Positions 1 to 10,628 of a stretch of DNA of 64,000 nt are shown here, one piece after another; position 1 is the stretch's first letter, and every line of letters starts with the position of its first letter. This DNA comes from Heliopora coerulea (Eukaryota > Cnidaria > Anthozoa > Scleralcyonacea > Helioporidae), in contig JASJOG010000010.1 in NCBI GenBank assembly GCA_030142905.1, positions 2,989,501 through 3,053,500 on the forward strand, given 5' to 3'. The position numbers and the translations under genes are program-made. The notes below the pieces were generated by a model. It made no database searches and had not been told where the DNA came from. It saw nothing but the letters and a program-made list of their open reading frames with translations.

Positions 1-151
1 CCAAATACCAAATACAGTCAGATACTGTGAAATACCTTCAATTACTAAATGGCAACTAGCCTTAAGTCGTAGGTGCTTATTTTACTAAAATGTTGGCTTG
101 ATCGCAAAACCCCAGTAAAATATCAGTTCCCCATAACTTCGGAGACCTAGC

Positions 152-892
152 TCAATTATTAATATAAACTCCTCCTCCTTGCCAGGAACAGCATGTACAC
201 ATGAGGTTCAAAAGTTTTGTTACACCAGTGATTGCTAGGAGTTTCAAGCACATTGGACGACGAATTTTAAAATAAATTGCTGTATCATCAGACGCAGATA
301 AGTCATATACGTACTTTAATATTGTGAGACTTTTTCCACATCTTCCAAGATTGGCATCAACAGCGACCACGACCTTGTCTCCAGGGTTAACAAGCTCAAG
401 GCTGAAGGGAATTTCTTGCTGCTCGACTTCTAACTCATCACCATTGTCCTCAGGTTTTACAAATATTCTGCTCTCACTTATGATTGTGACATAACCGACA
501 GCTTCATCATTGAATGACTTCGCGAAGTTTTGGAATTTGCTTTCTTTTGGAGAAAAACCATCCAAACAGTCACTTCGTTTACCAGCATCTTCAACAAATA
601 AGAATTTCTTGTCCAATAGCTGTTTCTTCAACTTTGTAACCAACTCTGTCAATTGTAAATCATCGATTGCTTCTCCGGCTGCTTCACTCCAAATTTGAAC
701 AGCCTGGCAGTACCGAAGTTTGTAAGAAATATCGCTTTCCTTCAATTTTAATCCTGCATGGATGAAGGACAAATCTTTAACAGCTTTATCTATGTCGGCC
801 CTTATTGAGTAACGTTTGATTTTTGATTTAACGTTCTTCGCCAGAATATCACTGAAACGTTCAGATGCTCTTTTGCCAGACATTTTATACAA
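152..892 (-). CDS. Unrecognised 246-aa open frame, possibly a host exon
   Basis: A long minus-strand frame opens at an ATG at 892 (MYKMSGKRASERF). Its composition is protein-like: a basic N-terminus, an acidic/amphipathic middle (KLKKQLLDKKFLFVEDAGKR), then a hydrophobic-strand pattern around residues 130-185 (VGYVTIISESRIFVKPED, then NPGDKVVVAVDANLGRCGK) that could be a small beta domain. The last ~45 residues are cysteine-rich and less convincing, so the true exon may end near residue 200 at a splice donor, with the gene continuing left of the window. No transposon motif is visible. I do not recognise the family. It is the best non-transposon, non-KH coding candidate in the window. Confidence 0.45.
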   Translation of the reverse strand: MYKMSGKRASERFSDILAKNVKSKIKRYSIRADIDKAVKDLSFIHAGLKLKESDISYKLRYCQAVQIWSEAAGEAIDDLQLTELVTKLKKQLLDKKFLFVEDAGKRSDCLDGFSPKESKFQNFAKSFNDEAVGYVTIISESRIFVKPEDNGDELEVEQQEIPFSLELVNPGDKVVVAVDANLGRCGKSLTILKYVYDLSASDDTAIYFKIRRPMCLKLLAITGVTKLLNLMCTCCSWQGGGVYINN

Positions 893-1722
893 AAAAGTAC
901 ATTCGAGTTAACATAATACCTATCTCTGACGAGACACCTAAACTACAACTTCCAAATGTCATCTCAACAACAATAACTAAGTTCTGCTAACTGGTGGTGG
1001 ATTCCAAGAAGAACGCGAGCCCTCGGTATGATGACCAGCAGTCCTATCCCCACTTTTATGATAAGTTTGGTGTAACGTATCATATAGGATGACAATATTG
1101 TATCTGATTTCGCTGGACTTGACCTACAAGTAGATATAAGACCACACGCTACCAATTCTCGCGACCCCCACGATTCCATTATGTCCCTTGAGAACTCAAA
1201 CAAGGTTGACGGGTTTTCAAAATCGTCAAAAAGCCTAAAGTTTAACTTTAAAACGTCAACTGATTACTCGTCCTTATCATAACTGAAACGTGAAAAAAAG
1301 TTAGCTGTTTCCTAAAAATTGTCTTTCAGCAATAACATATAACAAGTACAGCTGTGAATTTGCCCATAATCAAGTATGCCTCTCCCAACTTAAACTCTCT
1401 TAGGTCTGTATAGTTTCAAAGAACGGTTGGATGTTTCGCTTGAAGCGATCGTACAGCCGGGTTTCCGGTGTTACCGTTCCAGTCAGTGTTGCCAGATGTC
1501 CGATTTTACTAATACTAATGATAAAATACCGATTACATGTAAACTGCGAGGAATTTAAAGTAAATCATTAAATGTCGAGTATAACTGATTACGTGACAAG
1601 TTTCGGGCTAGTTTTGCAAATTTTTTAGACCTCAATTGGGCTACTTATAAAAAACGTCTTTGGGCTCTTTTTTTGGACTATTTTTTAAGTCGGGTTGGGT
1701 TGGTTCTTGTGCTTAGCAATCT
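893..1722. other. No gene seen
   Basis: Mixed-composition DNA between the ORF at 152-892 and the hAT-type element. It could contain the minus-strand gene's promoter. A short minus-strand open frame at 964-1203 has no recognisable motif. I saw no clear repeat. Confidence 0.4.
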
Positions 1723-1730
1723 GGTAACAC

Positions 1731-2389
1731 CAGTGAACTCAATTTCCATATCTGGAATGCTAACTCCCAGTCATTCACTCGGGCAAAAAGTGAAGCTAAG
1801 ATGGCCGCCCATGGAGGGAAATTTTGGACGTCAGTTTCAGTCCTTTGCACAACTTTAATCTTTAGTTATTGCTTGATTCGGCTTCGAAAACATTCTCATC
1901 CATGGAAAAAGTGTTCAGACGAAATACTACTTGACCAATTTTACATAATCGAGTATTTAAAAGGATTTATTATTGCCGTGTGGCCTAAGAAGTGTACTAA
2001 ATTGTCTGAAGATGGTAAACTAACGCTAAAAAAAGTACACTTAGTAGTTTCTTCAAGTAACATTTCGAGACCATTTTATCAGGTTTCTCGTATGCTTGGT
2101 AATTTATATTCGTGAAAATATATAACCTTTAACTCGGTTTGACTTTGTCGAAATATATTTGAAATTCTTAAACTAATTTCCATATTTTGAAGACATGTTT
2201 TGTGTGTATTTCCAAAGAAAACTTGTCAGAAAATGTAAAAAGTCGCGTGCGAAACTAAAACTGACGTACAACCTCTCGTAGGGGACTGAAACTGACGTCC
2301 AAAATTGGCCTCCACAAGCGGCCATCTTGGCTTCACTTTTCATTGGCCAGTTAGCGTTTCAGTTTCAGATATGTAAATTGAGTTCACTG
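1731..2389. mobile_element. Non-autonomous hAT-type element, perfect 8-bp TSD
   Basis: Terminal inverted repeats begin CAGTGAACTCAATTT and the inverse closes the element at 2389. The direct repeat GGTAACAC lies at 1723-1730 and again at 2390-2397, a perfect 8-bp target duplication of the hAT type. The inverted similarity continues inward for well over 100 bp (left around 1795-1850, right around 2255-2340, both containing the GGACGTC and GGCCATCTTGGCTTCACTTT-type blocks), so the element is partly a foldback. About 660 bp long with no transposase frame; the ORFs inside are short and unrecognised. Confidence 0.8.
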
Positions 2390-2397
2390 GGTAACAC

Positions 2398-3595
2398 TGG
2401 TTCCAGTCCTTTCAGAGTTCAATTCCATTGTTTGCACCTATGTTTATTTACGTCGTCGGATAAACGAAAGGGGACTTCCCTGACCACATCCTTACTGCGA
2501 AGAAGATGCCAGTTACATTTTAGTTGTTAAAATTTTTGAGCAGTCAATTGAGAGCTACTTCCTTAGCCTTGGAATGTGACGATGTTCAGCAGCACGAATA
2601 TTAAAGCCTAATAGTTTAAGTTATAAAGTGACACAGGTAAGCAACTCCACTCTGAAATGAAATTGATGTTGGTTCAGCAAACCGTAAATATCAACTTTTC
2701 ATCGAATTCATCAAATTTATATCAATTTTTGTTTATCCCGTTTTAGGATGAACAAAAATTGATATAAACTGAAGGGAATGGTCGAAGGTGGAGTAAATAC
2801 TCGCAACGGTGGAATGCAATGCAAGACGAATGAATTTCATTTAAATTGCTGAGGCATATACCGAGCACAGGCAGACTAGTTCTACACTGTTTACATCTTC
2901 ATCTTTGGGGTTTTTGTGGTAGATAGATGTAAGTCCTAGAACATTTTTTATACCAAGAAATGTTATACGGTCACCCAAGTAAGTCACTCATGGATACAAG
3001 AGACGTGATATCATTTGGGACGTTATATTTTCATAAATCTTACATTCTCTAAATGAAACCCTACACAAGCTGCATAGGAGTTGCTTCAGTAGTTCTGTGG
3101 TAACTGATCCAGTGTTTTTTATACAAGTAGTTTAATTTGTAATAATTCTATGGGAATTCCTGTTGAAAACATACCTACTACATAGGAAGTTCTAAAGGAT
3201 TATTCCAATTTGATTCCATAAAAATTCATCCAAGAACTGTACCCCCTTCTTTTAAGTTAAAGGGTATATTACAAGTACATGTATGCATTCTTCAACTCCA
3301 TTTCATTCTATAAAGTAAACTATTTCATTCAACCATTTCCTTGACCTATTTATAAACTATCAGCAACTCATTAACTCTCCTAATTTAATCAGAATCATAT
3401 TATTTTACTCTTTATAATGCCTGGCACATTTGCTTGTCAAGGGGAGACATCTCACAAGTAAAGAGTTAATAGAAGGGTGTATTTATGGAGGCAAATAGAT
3501 TTGACAGTTGCCACAATACTGTTCACTTAGAAACTTGAATCTATAGGAATATCACATCAAATGTTGGTAATGAAATACAATTACAGAGATATATA
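2398..3595. other. No gene seen
   Basis: AT-rich DNA without a convincing frame. The only local structure noted is a short inverted pair of ATCAATTTTTGT-like sequence near 2720-2765. Confidence 0.4.
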
Positions 3596-3728
3596 GTAGC
3601 ACTACTCCAAGTGAACAAATCCATACTGGACAAGTAGAGAAAAACTCTACTTGACCACAGCTGGGACACAAACCCGTGACCTTCGGTTTACTAGTCCAAC
3701 TCTATACAAACTTAGCTACTAGGCCAAG
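3596..3728 (-). mobile_element. tRNA-derived SINE, minus copy of an inverted pair
   Basis: Reading the minus strand from 3725, the sequence starts GGCCTAGTAGCTAAG (A-box-like), has the loop CTAGTAA and the B-box GGGTTTGTGTCCC, then a tail (CAAGTAGAGTTTTTCTCTAC, then ACTTGGAGTAGTGCTA). The same tail follows the plus copy at 3761-3891. The head resembles tRNA-Ile but the acceptor stem does not close, so it is a retroposon or pseudogene rather than a tRNA gene. Confidence 0.7.
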
Positions 3729-3757
3729 TTGACCATCACCCTATGGCCTGCTCCTGG

Positions 3758-3891
3758 CTTGGCCTTGTGGCTCAGTTGGTAGAGCATTGGGCTAATAAAC
3801 TGAAAGTTGTAGGTTCAAATCTGAACTGCAGTCAAGTAGAGTTTTTCTTTACTTGTCCGGTATGGGTTCATTTACTTGGAGAAGTGCTAAT
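3758..3891 (+). mobile_element. tRNA-Ile-like SINE, plus copy of an inverted pair
   Basis: GGCCTTGTGGCTCAGTTGG starts at 3761, followed by a CTAATAA anticodon-type loop (AAT, Ile) and a B-box-like GGTTCAAATC. The 3' sequence does not pair with the 5' acceptor. The tail CAAGTAGAGTTTTTCTTTAC and ACTTGGAGAAGTGCTA matches the inverted copy at 3596-3728. Only about 30 bp separate the copies, giving a hairpin with ~130-bp arms. An hAT MITE sits immediately downstream. Confidence 0.7.
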
Positions 3892-3900
3892 ATGTATACT

Positions 3901-4143
3901 CAGGGCTGCCCAGAGCTTTTTGGGGGCCCAAGGCAAAAATCGGTTTGGGGCCCTTAACCTGCCCCCCTCTTCCCCCCATACACATGGGTGTAGCAGTTTT
4001 TCAATGTTTTATTTACTAGGAAAACTCTTAAATTACAGCAATGTATTTTTTTCTTTTCTGGCTTTGTGGGGCCCCCTTAAACTTGGGGCCTGGGGCAAAT
4101 TGCTCCTTTTGCCCCCCCCCCCCCCCCCCTCTGGGTGGCCCTT
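3901..4143. mobile_element. hAT MITE with perfect 8-bp TSD
   Basis: The left terminus CAGGGCTGCCCAGAG pairs with the right terminus CTCTGGGTGGCCCTT. TGTATACT is repeated exactly at 3893-3900 and 4144-4151. The 243-bp interior has no coding capacity and includes a homopolymeric C run near 4111-4129. CAGGG termini with 8-bp duplications are typical of hAT elements. Confidence 0.85.
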
Positions 4144-4151
4144 TGTATACT

Positions 4152-4927
4152 AAGTCTTGCTCTTCACCCAAATTACATAATCCCACATAATTGATTATAC
4201 AGATTCTGCAAATTAAGCAAAGTTCACATTTTCATACCTTCTACTTGGTCAGGTAAAAAAAGGAATTAAGAAATAAAGTTAAAAATAGAAATGAGGTAAA
4301 AGTTAAGAAAGTTTCCAAAACTGTTGATATGTAGAACTAGGAATTGTTATTTTGCATGTTTATCCCTGACTAGATTGTATGATAAACTTGCATGACTATT
4401 TTAAATTTTAAATTGAAAAGAAACCTTTAAATAAGTTATTCATTTGGCATATTCCTGTGGCTGTACAGTACATGTGCACTGTATTGGTTATTTGGTACTT
4501 GGATATCTCAGCAATTCTTAAAATGATTATGCAGATATTCCTTACTGTATATATATATCATGAGCAATGGAAGGTACAGTGAAGCACTGAAACATGTTAG
4601 CATGTTTCCAAGATTAAGTTAATCTGTGTATTCTTAAGGTGGCCCTTTACAATCTTATTACTGCAAACACTGGAAGCTCACATTCAATAAATGGAAATGA
4701 CCATAAATAATATATCTTTTTCATTTCAATTATCTTCCTTTTATGATGTTTTATTAAAGTAACCAAGATCTTGGAGTTGGAAGTGGGGAGTGACTGATGT
4801 ATTATTAGATCATTCAGTTTCTTTTAGGTCTCTCTTCAATGGATAGAAATAAAGATACCAAGCTTGGTGTCGCTTTGTGAAACTTTACATTGATGAATGA
4901 CAATGCCGTTCCAGTCAATTCATCAGT
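4152..4927. other. No gene seen
   Basis: AT-rich DNA with no long frame and no evident repeat apart from a short TA run at about 4548. Confidence 0.4.
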
Positions 4928-5122
4928 TGTGATTCAGCTGTTGACAAACACCTTCTGTCTAACAAGTCTTGCGCCGACACCTACTCAGACGATAATTTTA
5001 GAATTCTTTACAAATGCCGTTCCGCCTTTCAATTGAAAGTGACGGAAGCCATTTGCATAAAACCTAATGATCCGGATCTGTGCCGGCAAAAAAAATTTGT
5101 TTTCCAACTAGCCCTATTTTGA
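4928..5122 (+). pseudogene. Penelope-like element, C-terminal GIY-YIG region fragment
   Basis: A frame ending in TGA at 5120-5122 reads CDSAVDKHLLSNKSC, then DDNFRILYKCRSAFQLKVTE and AICIKPNDP. This matches the end of the GIY-YIG endonuclease region of Penelope-like elements, where a '..LKVTEALYI..' helix follows a 'H L L' segment. The RT and most of the GIY-YIG domain are missing upstream, so it is a 5'-truncated or degraded copy. The following ~140 bp (to about 5260) looks like its 3' UTR and contains CTTGATAAG...CCGAAAT, resembling other Penelope ends in this window. Confidence 0.65.
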
Positions 5123-5261
5123 CCCTCCCGCATATCGTTGGGTCTGTGTCATCAGTTTTTTGAGACTATATAAGCAGGTGATTTGTTTCTTTAGTCAGCA
5201 GACCTATAGCACTTGATAAGTGGTCTGCCGAAATGCATCTTTCTTAATTCTTTAGGCCTAC

Positions 5262-5779
5262 TCTTTGCGTAGTATTTTACCTCTTTAAGTTTCATACAGG
5301 TCTTTTAAGAACTAAACGTTCCAACAGTCTTTGGTAACTGTGTATACCTCTTTAGTGTGTATATTTCATCTTCATTTTCTCTTTATCGTATATTACCAAT
5401 CACGATGGTATCAACGTATTTGAAAACCGTGTTTGAATTTGTTACCACGACAAAATCGCTGTTTTGTGTTCTTAAATTATTAGCTTAGGTTTACTTGCTT
5501 GTTTTTACCAATTACGTCGCGGTTTTTTTCATCTATTCATCTAGTTTTCTGCTTAAAATTATCGTTGAGAACATTTAACTTCTTTTTTCGTAGTTTGTTT
5601 TTGTAAATCTTCTGTAAAACGTCCCCGAATCTTGATTATTTTTCTTCGAATCAACTCAGCAATTTTCCCGCCAAAACTAGCCGGTCTGTACGAAAAACTT
5701 ATTGCACAGCTAGTCAGCCAATCAGCATGCGTCATTTTGCGTACAGACCGAATAGCGAGCTCAGCCATATAATAAATAT
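5262..5779. other. No gene seen
   Basis: Non-coding DNA between the Penelope fragment and the TATG-rich microsatellite. A 76-aa minus-strand frame at 5559-5789 has no recognisable motif. Confidence 0.35.
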
Positions 5780-5901
5780 ACATATACACTGTACGTATGT
5801 GTAAAGTATATGCATATGTGTGTGTTCATATATGTATATGTATATGTATATATGTATCTGTATATATATGTATGTAAATGTAATCTATATGTATGTATAT
5901 G

Positions 5902-5952
<51 letters not shown>

Positions 5953-5965
5953 ATATATGCATATA
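5780..5965. repeat. TATG/TA microsatellite
   Basis: A degenerate TATG/TGTATA tract passes into a pure TA run at about 5908-5944. The repetitive tyrosine/isoleucine/methionine frames here are microsatellite artefacts. Confidence 0.9.
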
Positions 5966-6289
5966 TAAAAGAAAACAAATTCCGAAAACCAAGGTCATCT
6001 TTCAACTTAAGATTTAAGTTAACAAAAGATGAAAACTGTGAAATGGTGACATTTCGATTTTATTGCAAAATCATCTTTAGACCAAGTGAACTTACATAAG
6101 AGAACCTAAGGTTTATATATACATGAGAAAAGTGATTACATCATTGATGAAGAATTGAGAGAACGCCTACTCTATTTACAAATGATTGATGTGTCAGTAA
6201 GTGACAAGTGTTGACGCAGTGTGGTGATATCCGGATGAAATATCACAATGTCGATAGATAAACTATGGCTAAACTATACAGAGAAGGAA

Positions 6290-6868
6290 CTAAATAAAGA
6301 GTGAGAGTTCTTTGCTAGCTTTAAGACCAGAGTTTAATTGTGCTTTATGATACTTAATATGTAGAGCTTCCATAAATAAAAGTTGATTAGGATTAACAGA
6401 ATAATTAGAGTAAAGGATCTTATAGTTAAAAATGAGATTGTGCATGGATGAAGTAGCGTCAAAAGAAAAAGGAATATCGTTTAGTCTGTCATATTGTTTG
6501 CATAGGTCAGCAATGAAGTGTGCGTTTTCACATTGAAGAAAGTGTTGTGCAACTGCACTTGTGTTGTGTTGAGTGGCATGTTCAGATAGACGTTTTTGTA
6601 AACAACGGTCAGCCTTTCCAGTGCAAGATTTGGGGCAACCAGGGCATGTAATCTGATAAATAACATTGTTTCGAGACAAATCTGGAATTTTGTCTTTGTT
6701 AGAAGTAAAATATGAGACCTTTTTAGAGTTGTATATGACAATAAATGTGACAGGTTGTTTCAAACAACGACGGATTTCCTTTAAACAGGAACTTAAAAGA
6801 TTTTCTCTTTGTCTTCCCAAATATGGGATTCGAATCCAAACTTTAGGAATGTTATCATCATCAGTCAT
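6290..6868 (-). pseudogene. Penelope GIY-YIG endonuclease domain
   Basis: 192-aa frame. NNVIYQITCPGCPKSCTGK corresponds to the GIY...YIG core, with the second tyrosine of the usual SYIGKT replaced (SCTGKA), so the catalytic pattern is damaged. The RLSEH helix and a distal glutamate in LLFMEALHI are kept. It lies directly after the RT linker, the usual order in endonuclease-bearing Penelope elements. Confidence 0.8.
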
Positions 6869-7177
6869 GTTTCGAGTGCCAGAACCATCAGCTTAATGTT
6901 TGCGTCGAAGCATTTTAATAAGGAATTTACTAACATTATTAGGATATCCGTTCCAGGATATGAAAGTTTTCATTTTAGTAATTTGGTCATTAAAGAGTTT
7001 CTTCGTGCTACATATTTTAAAAGCGCGATGAAACAGAGATTTAATCCAAGCGATTTTACGCGGAAACGGTTCAAAACTGGAATAATGTGTGTATTGGCTG
7101 GTGTGTTTCTTTACTATAAACATCAGTACCATCGGCCGAAATTTTGAGGTCAAGAAAATGAATGATGCCGTCTGCAA

Positions 7178-7870
7178 AATATGTCGACTGTAAATTTTAA
7201 GTTAGAATCAAATTCATTGAACTTCAATAAAACTTTTGGAATATCGGAAGGTTTTAACAGAACAAGTGTATCATCAACATATCGTTTATAAAATTCTATG
7301 GTTTCGCAACGAATAAGGTCGGTGACAACAACGCGTTCAAATTCTGTTAATATGATTTTAGCTAAGACGGGACCGAGAGAAGATCCCATCGAAACACCGT
7401 CAGTCTGCTCATATAATTCATTATTGAACGAAAAAACGGTTTTATTGCAACAATCAAGGATAAGCTTTTTTATAGAGCGTTTAGTTAACGTGGTATTAAT
7501 CTGTTTTTCATTGAAAATACGATCTAAAATAATATTAACTGTTCGAGACAAGGGAACATTGGTGAATAAGGAAACGATATCAAATGAAACGTATCGGTAG
7601 CCTTCTGTGAAAAGATGATCATGAATGCTTTTAATGCAGGAAACGGCTTCAAATGAGTCCGAAAGCGAAAATTCATTAATAGTTAGGAGGTTTGAAAGCG
7701 AGGAAAGAAATTTGCCGACATTATAGTGCGGTATGTTAGTCGTGTCAATAATAGGCCGAAATTGAGGGAGAAATGAAAATGTCTTGTGTGTTTTAGGAAG
7801 ATCATGTGCTCCACCGAAGTGTGCTGCCTTAGGACGTAAAAAGTTGTACTCACTGTCAGTAATCTCGCCA
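7178..7870 (-). pseudogene. Penelope reverse transcriptase domain
   Basis: Palm motifs are in the right order: FDIVSLFTNVPLS (motif A), GVSMGSSLGPVLAKI (motif B) and YVDDTLVL (motif C). The frame is open from about 7870 to the frameshift near 7178. The N-terminal 40 residues of the apparent open frame come from a flanking LINE tail and TA repeat, not from Penelope. Confidence 0.85.
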
Positions 7871-7890
7871 CGTATATATATATATATATA
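7866..7890. repeat. TA microsatellite at a retroelement junction
   Basis: A TA run sits exactly between the truncated Penelope 5' side and the LINE 3' tail. Both elements probably used or created a TA-rich site. Confidence 0.7.
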
Positions 7891-8843
7891 TGTACAACAA
7901 CAAACAACAGTCGTTTTACGGCCGTCTTCCCCGCTTACGCAGGGGTTGGGCGGCGACTCTATACAGCAGCCCCCTCCACCTCTCCCTATCCTTAGCATCT
8001 TCCCTTTTCAACATGCACTCTGTCATGTCTCTTTCCACTACCTGGCTTCATGTCATCCTTGGCCTTCCCCGTCCTCTCTTACCTTCCACCTCAAATGACA
8101 TGATCTTTTTCACCCAATCATCATTATCCTTCCGCAGCACATGTCCTAGCCATCTTAGCCTATTCCGTTTTACGGCGTCAGACACTGACTCAATCCCCAT
8201 TCTTTCCTCTAGCTCTGCACTCGACACTCTATCCCTCAGCGATACACCACACATCCATCTCACCATCCTCATCCCCGTACGTTCCAATCTCCCACTCTGC
8301 TCTGCCGTCATGGCCCACGTTTCACTTCCATATACCATAGTACTCCTCACACATGTCACATACACCTTCCCCTTCAGTTTAAATGACACTTCCTTCCTTG
8401 TCAAGATCCTTGATAACTCCTTAAACTTCCTCCACGCACAACGCACCCTTGCCACGGATGCAGAATTCGCTCCTCCACCCCCATTCAGCATGTCACCCAG
8501 GTAACAAAACTTTCCAACATTCTCTAAGTGAATCCCATTTCCCAGATCCAAGCTCTCCTCCACATTCCTATCCTCTTGATCACCTACTCTTTCACACGTC
8601 TTGCACACAAACGTATCCTCAACTCTAACCAGAGAGCCCTTTACACCTGAGCATCGCTTGTGTACTCATCCACTGCATCCTGTACATCTGATAGAATTGC
8701 TCCCAACACCCTTTCCACATACAGTACATGGCCACTTCCCCAGTCTTTCAACATCACCACAATTCTTCCCTGACACTATCACCTTTGTTTTACCAATGTT
8801 CATCTTCAACCCTTTTGCCTTCATGCACTCTTTCCACTGCAGC
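7891..8843 (-). pseudogene. LINE (RTE-type) C-terminal RT fragment with zinc finger
   Basis: The minus strand reads, from 8843 leftward, WKECMKAKGLKMNIGKTKV, a cysteine/histidine zinc-finger-like stretch (CTVCGKGV, IRCTGC, VHKRCSGV, FVCKTCERV), then NVGKFCYLGDMLN, YGSETWAMT, RTGMRMVRWMCG, RLRWLGHVLRK and GRGRPRM. This is the characteristic C-terminal end of RT proteins from RTE/RTE-X-like LINEs. A TGA replaces the tryptophan of 'SGWVHKRC', and the polymerase core upstream is missing (5' truncation at a TA run). The 3' end runs to the TA repeat at 7890. Confidence 0.8.
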
Positions 8844-9030
8844 AATATATATATATATATGTATATGTATAGAGTAGCGACGAAAACATTCTAACGCTTT
8901 TATATTATATACTGTTCTACCATTTATGGACCATACGAGCACTCTTGGACCATACGCCAACTTTGTAACCTTGTTACACTCGTGTTTGGGTATATACATA
9001 TATATGTATATACATATATCCGTGTGTATG
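8842..9030. repeat. TA/TATG microsatellites and spacer
   Basis: TA-rich tracts at about 8845-8868 and 8992-9036 flank about 120 bp of ordinary sequence; the first marks the 5' end of the LINE fragment. Confidence 0.7.
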
Positions 9031-9036
9031 TATGTA

Positions 9037-9860
9037 TGTATGTGATATTTAAAAACCGAGCTGGAGTGCTTTATTGAGACTTAAAGCACGAGGCTGTATC
9101 CGAGTGTTTTAGATCCGATAAAGCGCGAGTTTTTAGATGTCTTCTAAAATGAACTTCCTAACACGCTAGCTCGCGAAGAAAGTTTGGAAATTTATCTTCT
9201 GTAAGCCGAAAAATATGAACTACTTCTTCACATACAAAGGCCCATGTGTCTTTATCACATATCAAGACCCGACACGGTTATGTTTTTCTTTTGTATTTTC
9301 CTCACGAATTATTAATGAATTTTAGAAGTATATGTATAATATTGTATATATGTATGCATGCTTATTGTGCAATACATCTGGATATTTTACCCGTCTTTTC
9401 GCAAGACTGGTAAAATACCCGACCGTGCTCAGTTACGGATTAAGGGGGAATCAGATGGGGCGACCTCCCGGGCTCACACTGAAATGGGATCCATAAGCGA
9501 TCAACGCGCATGCAGGGTATCTGAATAGTTTTTGCGCTCGAAAATTTAGTGCTGTTTGGAACGACTTACACAAACGCAGTTCGTTATTCTAGTGAGATAA
9601 ATTTTGCATGTGTACTTCTCAGTTACAAATTATTTATTGCGAAGTTTGTTCTTGCCTCACAGGCGTGCAGTACAAATAGCGTTCGTCGTCTTCGCTTTCA
9701 GTTGAGAATTTACTATTGCGAAAATGATATGGCCCTAGTGTCGACAATCTTCCAAAGCCTTTGGCCATACTTTGTCAAATCTTTACAAAATTATGGTTTG
9801 GAAAGTGTAATTAAATGTTAAACACTGAGCTGCAACGTTGCACCTTTTTATTGCACCCAG
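9037..9860. other. No recognisable gene
   Basis: Contains a 90-aa plus-strand open frame (9549-9821) without any motif I recognise. No terminal repeats seen. Confidence 0.35.
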
Positions 9861-9957
9861 GTAAGGCCGCAACAGACATTGCACATTTCAGGGAACTTGT
9901 GGGGAAAAGAAATTTTACCATCGTTATGGATTTTAAGAAACACCCACCATTATAATG

Positions 9958-10028
<71 letters not shown>

Positions 10029-10164
10029 GTTTCCATTAGCCAGTTAATATTTTAGCCATTATTCCCTTCCACCAAATATTGTTGGGGGGTAACCGAGGTA
10101 CAGGAGTTCCCATAGTTGTTCACACTAAGGCTGTTGCGCTTCGGCTGTACGTTCATTATCATCA

Positions 10165-10216
<52 letters not shown>

Positions 10217-10405
10217 AACTCGCACACCACCCAACTAAGGGCTGGGGAAGGGGTCTCAGCCTGCTACGGGCTTCCAGCATCCCGCAGGTAAGGCCGCAAC
10301 AGACATTGCACATTTCAGGGAACTTGTGGGGAAAAGAAATTTTACCATTGTTATGGATTTTAAGAAACACCCACCATTATAATGATAATAATAATAATAA
10401 TAATA

Positions 10406-10452
<47 letters not shown>

Positions 10453-10576
10453 GTTTCCATTAGCCAGTTCATATTCTAGCCATTATTCCCTCCCACCAAA
10501 TATTGTTGGGGGGTAACCGAGGTACAGGTGTTCCCATAGTTGTTCACACTAAGGCTGATTCGCTTCGGCTGTACGT

Positions 10577-10628
<52 letters not shown>

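Larger units (their letters stand above)
6045..7870 (-). mobile_element. Penelope-like retroelement (RT + GIY-YIG), 5'-truncated and frameshifted
   Basis: The minus strand carries a Penelope reverse transcriptase followed by a GIY-YIG endonuclease. The RT portion (about 7870-7150) shows HDLPKTHK, FDIVSLFTNVPL, DGVSMGSSLGPVLA and the catalytic YVDDT. A linker continues in another frame (6893-7177). The endonuclease (6868-6290) shows NNVIYQITCPGC, then CTGKADRCLQKRLSEH and a C-terminal MEALHIKYH helix. At least one frameshift separates RT from the linker. The 5' end is cut at the TA repeat at 7870. A 3' UTR to about 6045 ends in a GATTTT/AAAATC hairpin followed by GAAA. In family terms the enzyme copies its RNA at nicked or telomeric ends; this copy is inactive. 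Confidence 0.85.

Noticed and set aside
3761..3834. Functional tRNA-Ile gene
   Set aside because: The 3' sequence does not close the acceptor stem, there is no T-run, and the tail is shared with an inverted copy.
6048..6083. Confirmed hammerhead ribozyme
   Set aside because: Core-like blocks are present but box spacing is imperfect and stem III could not be drawn with confidence.
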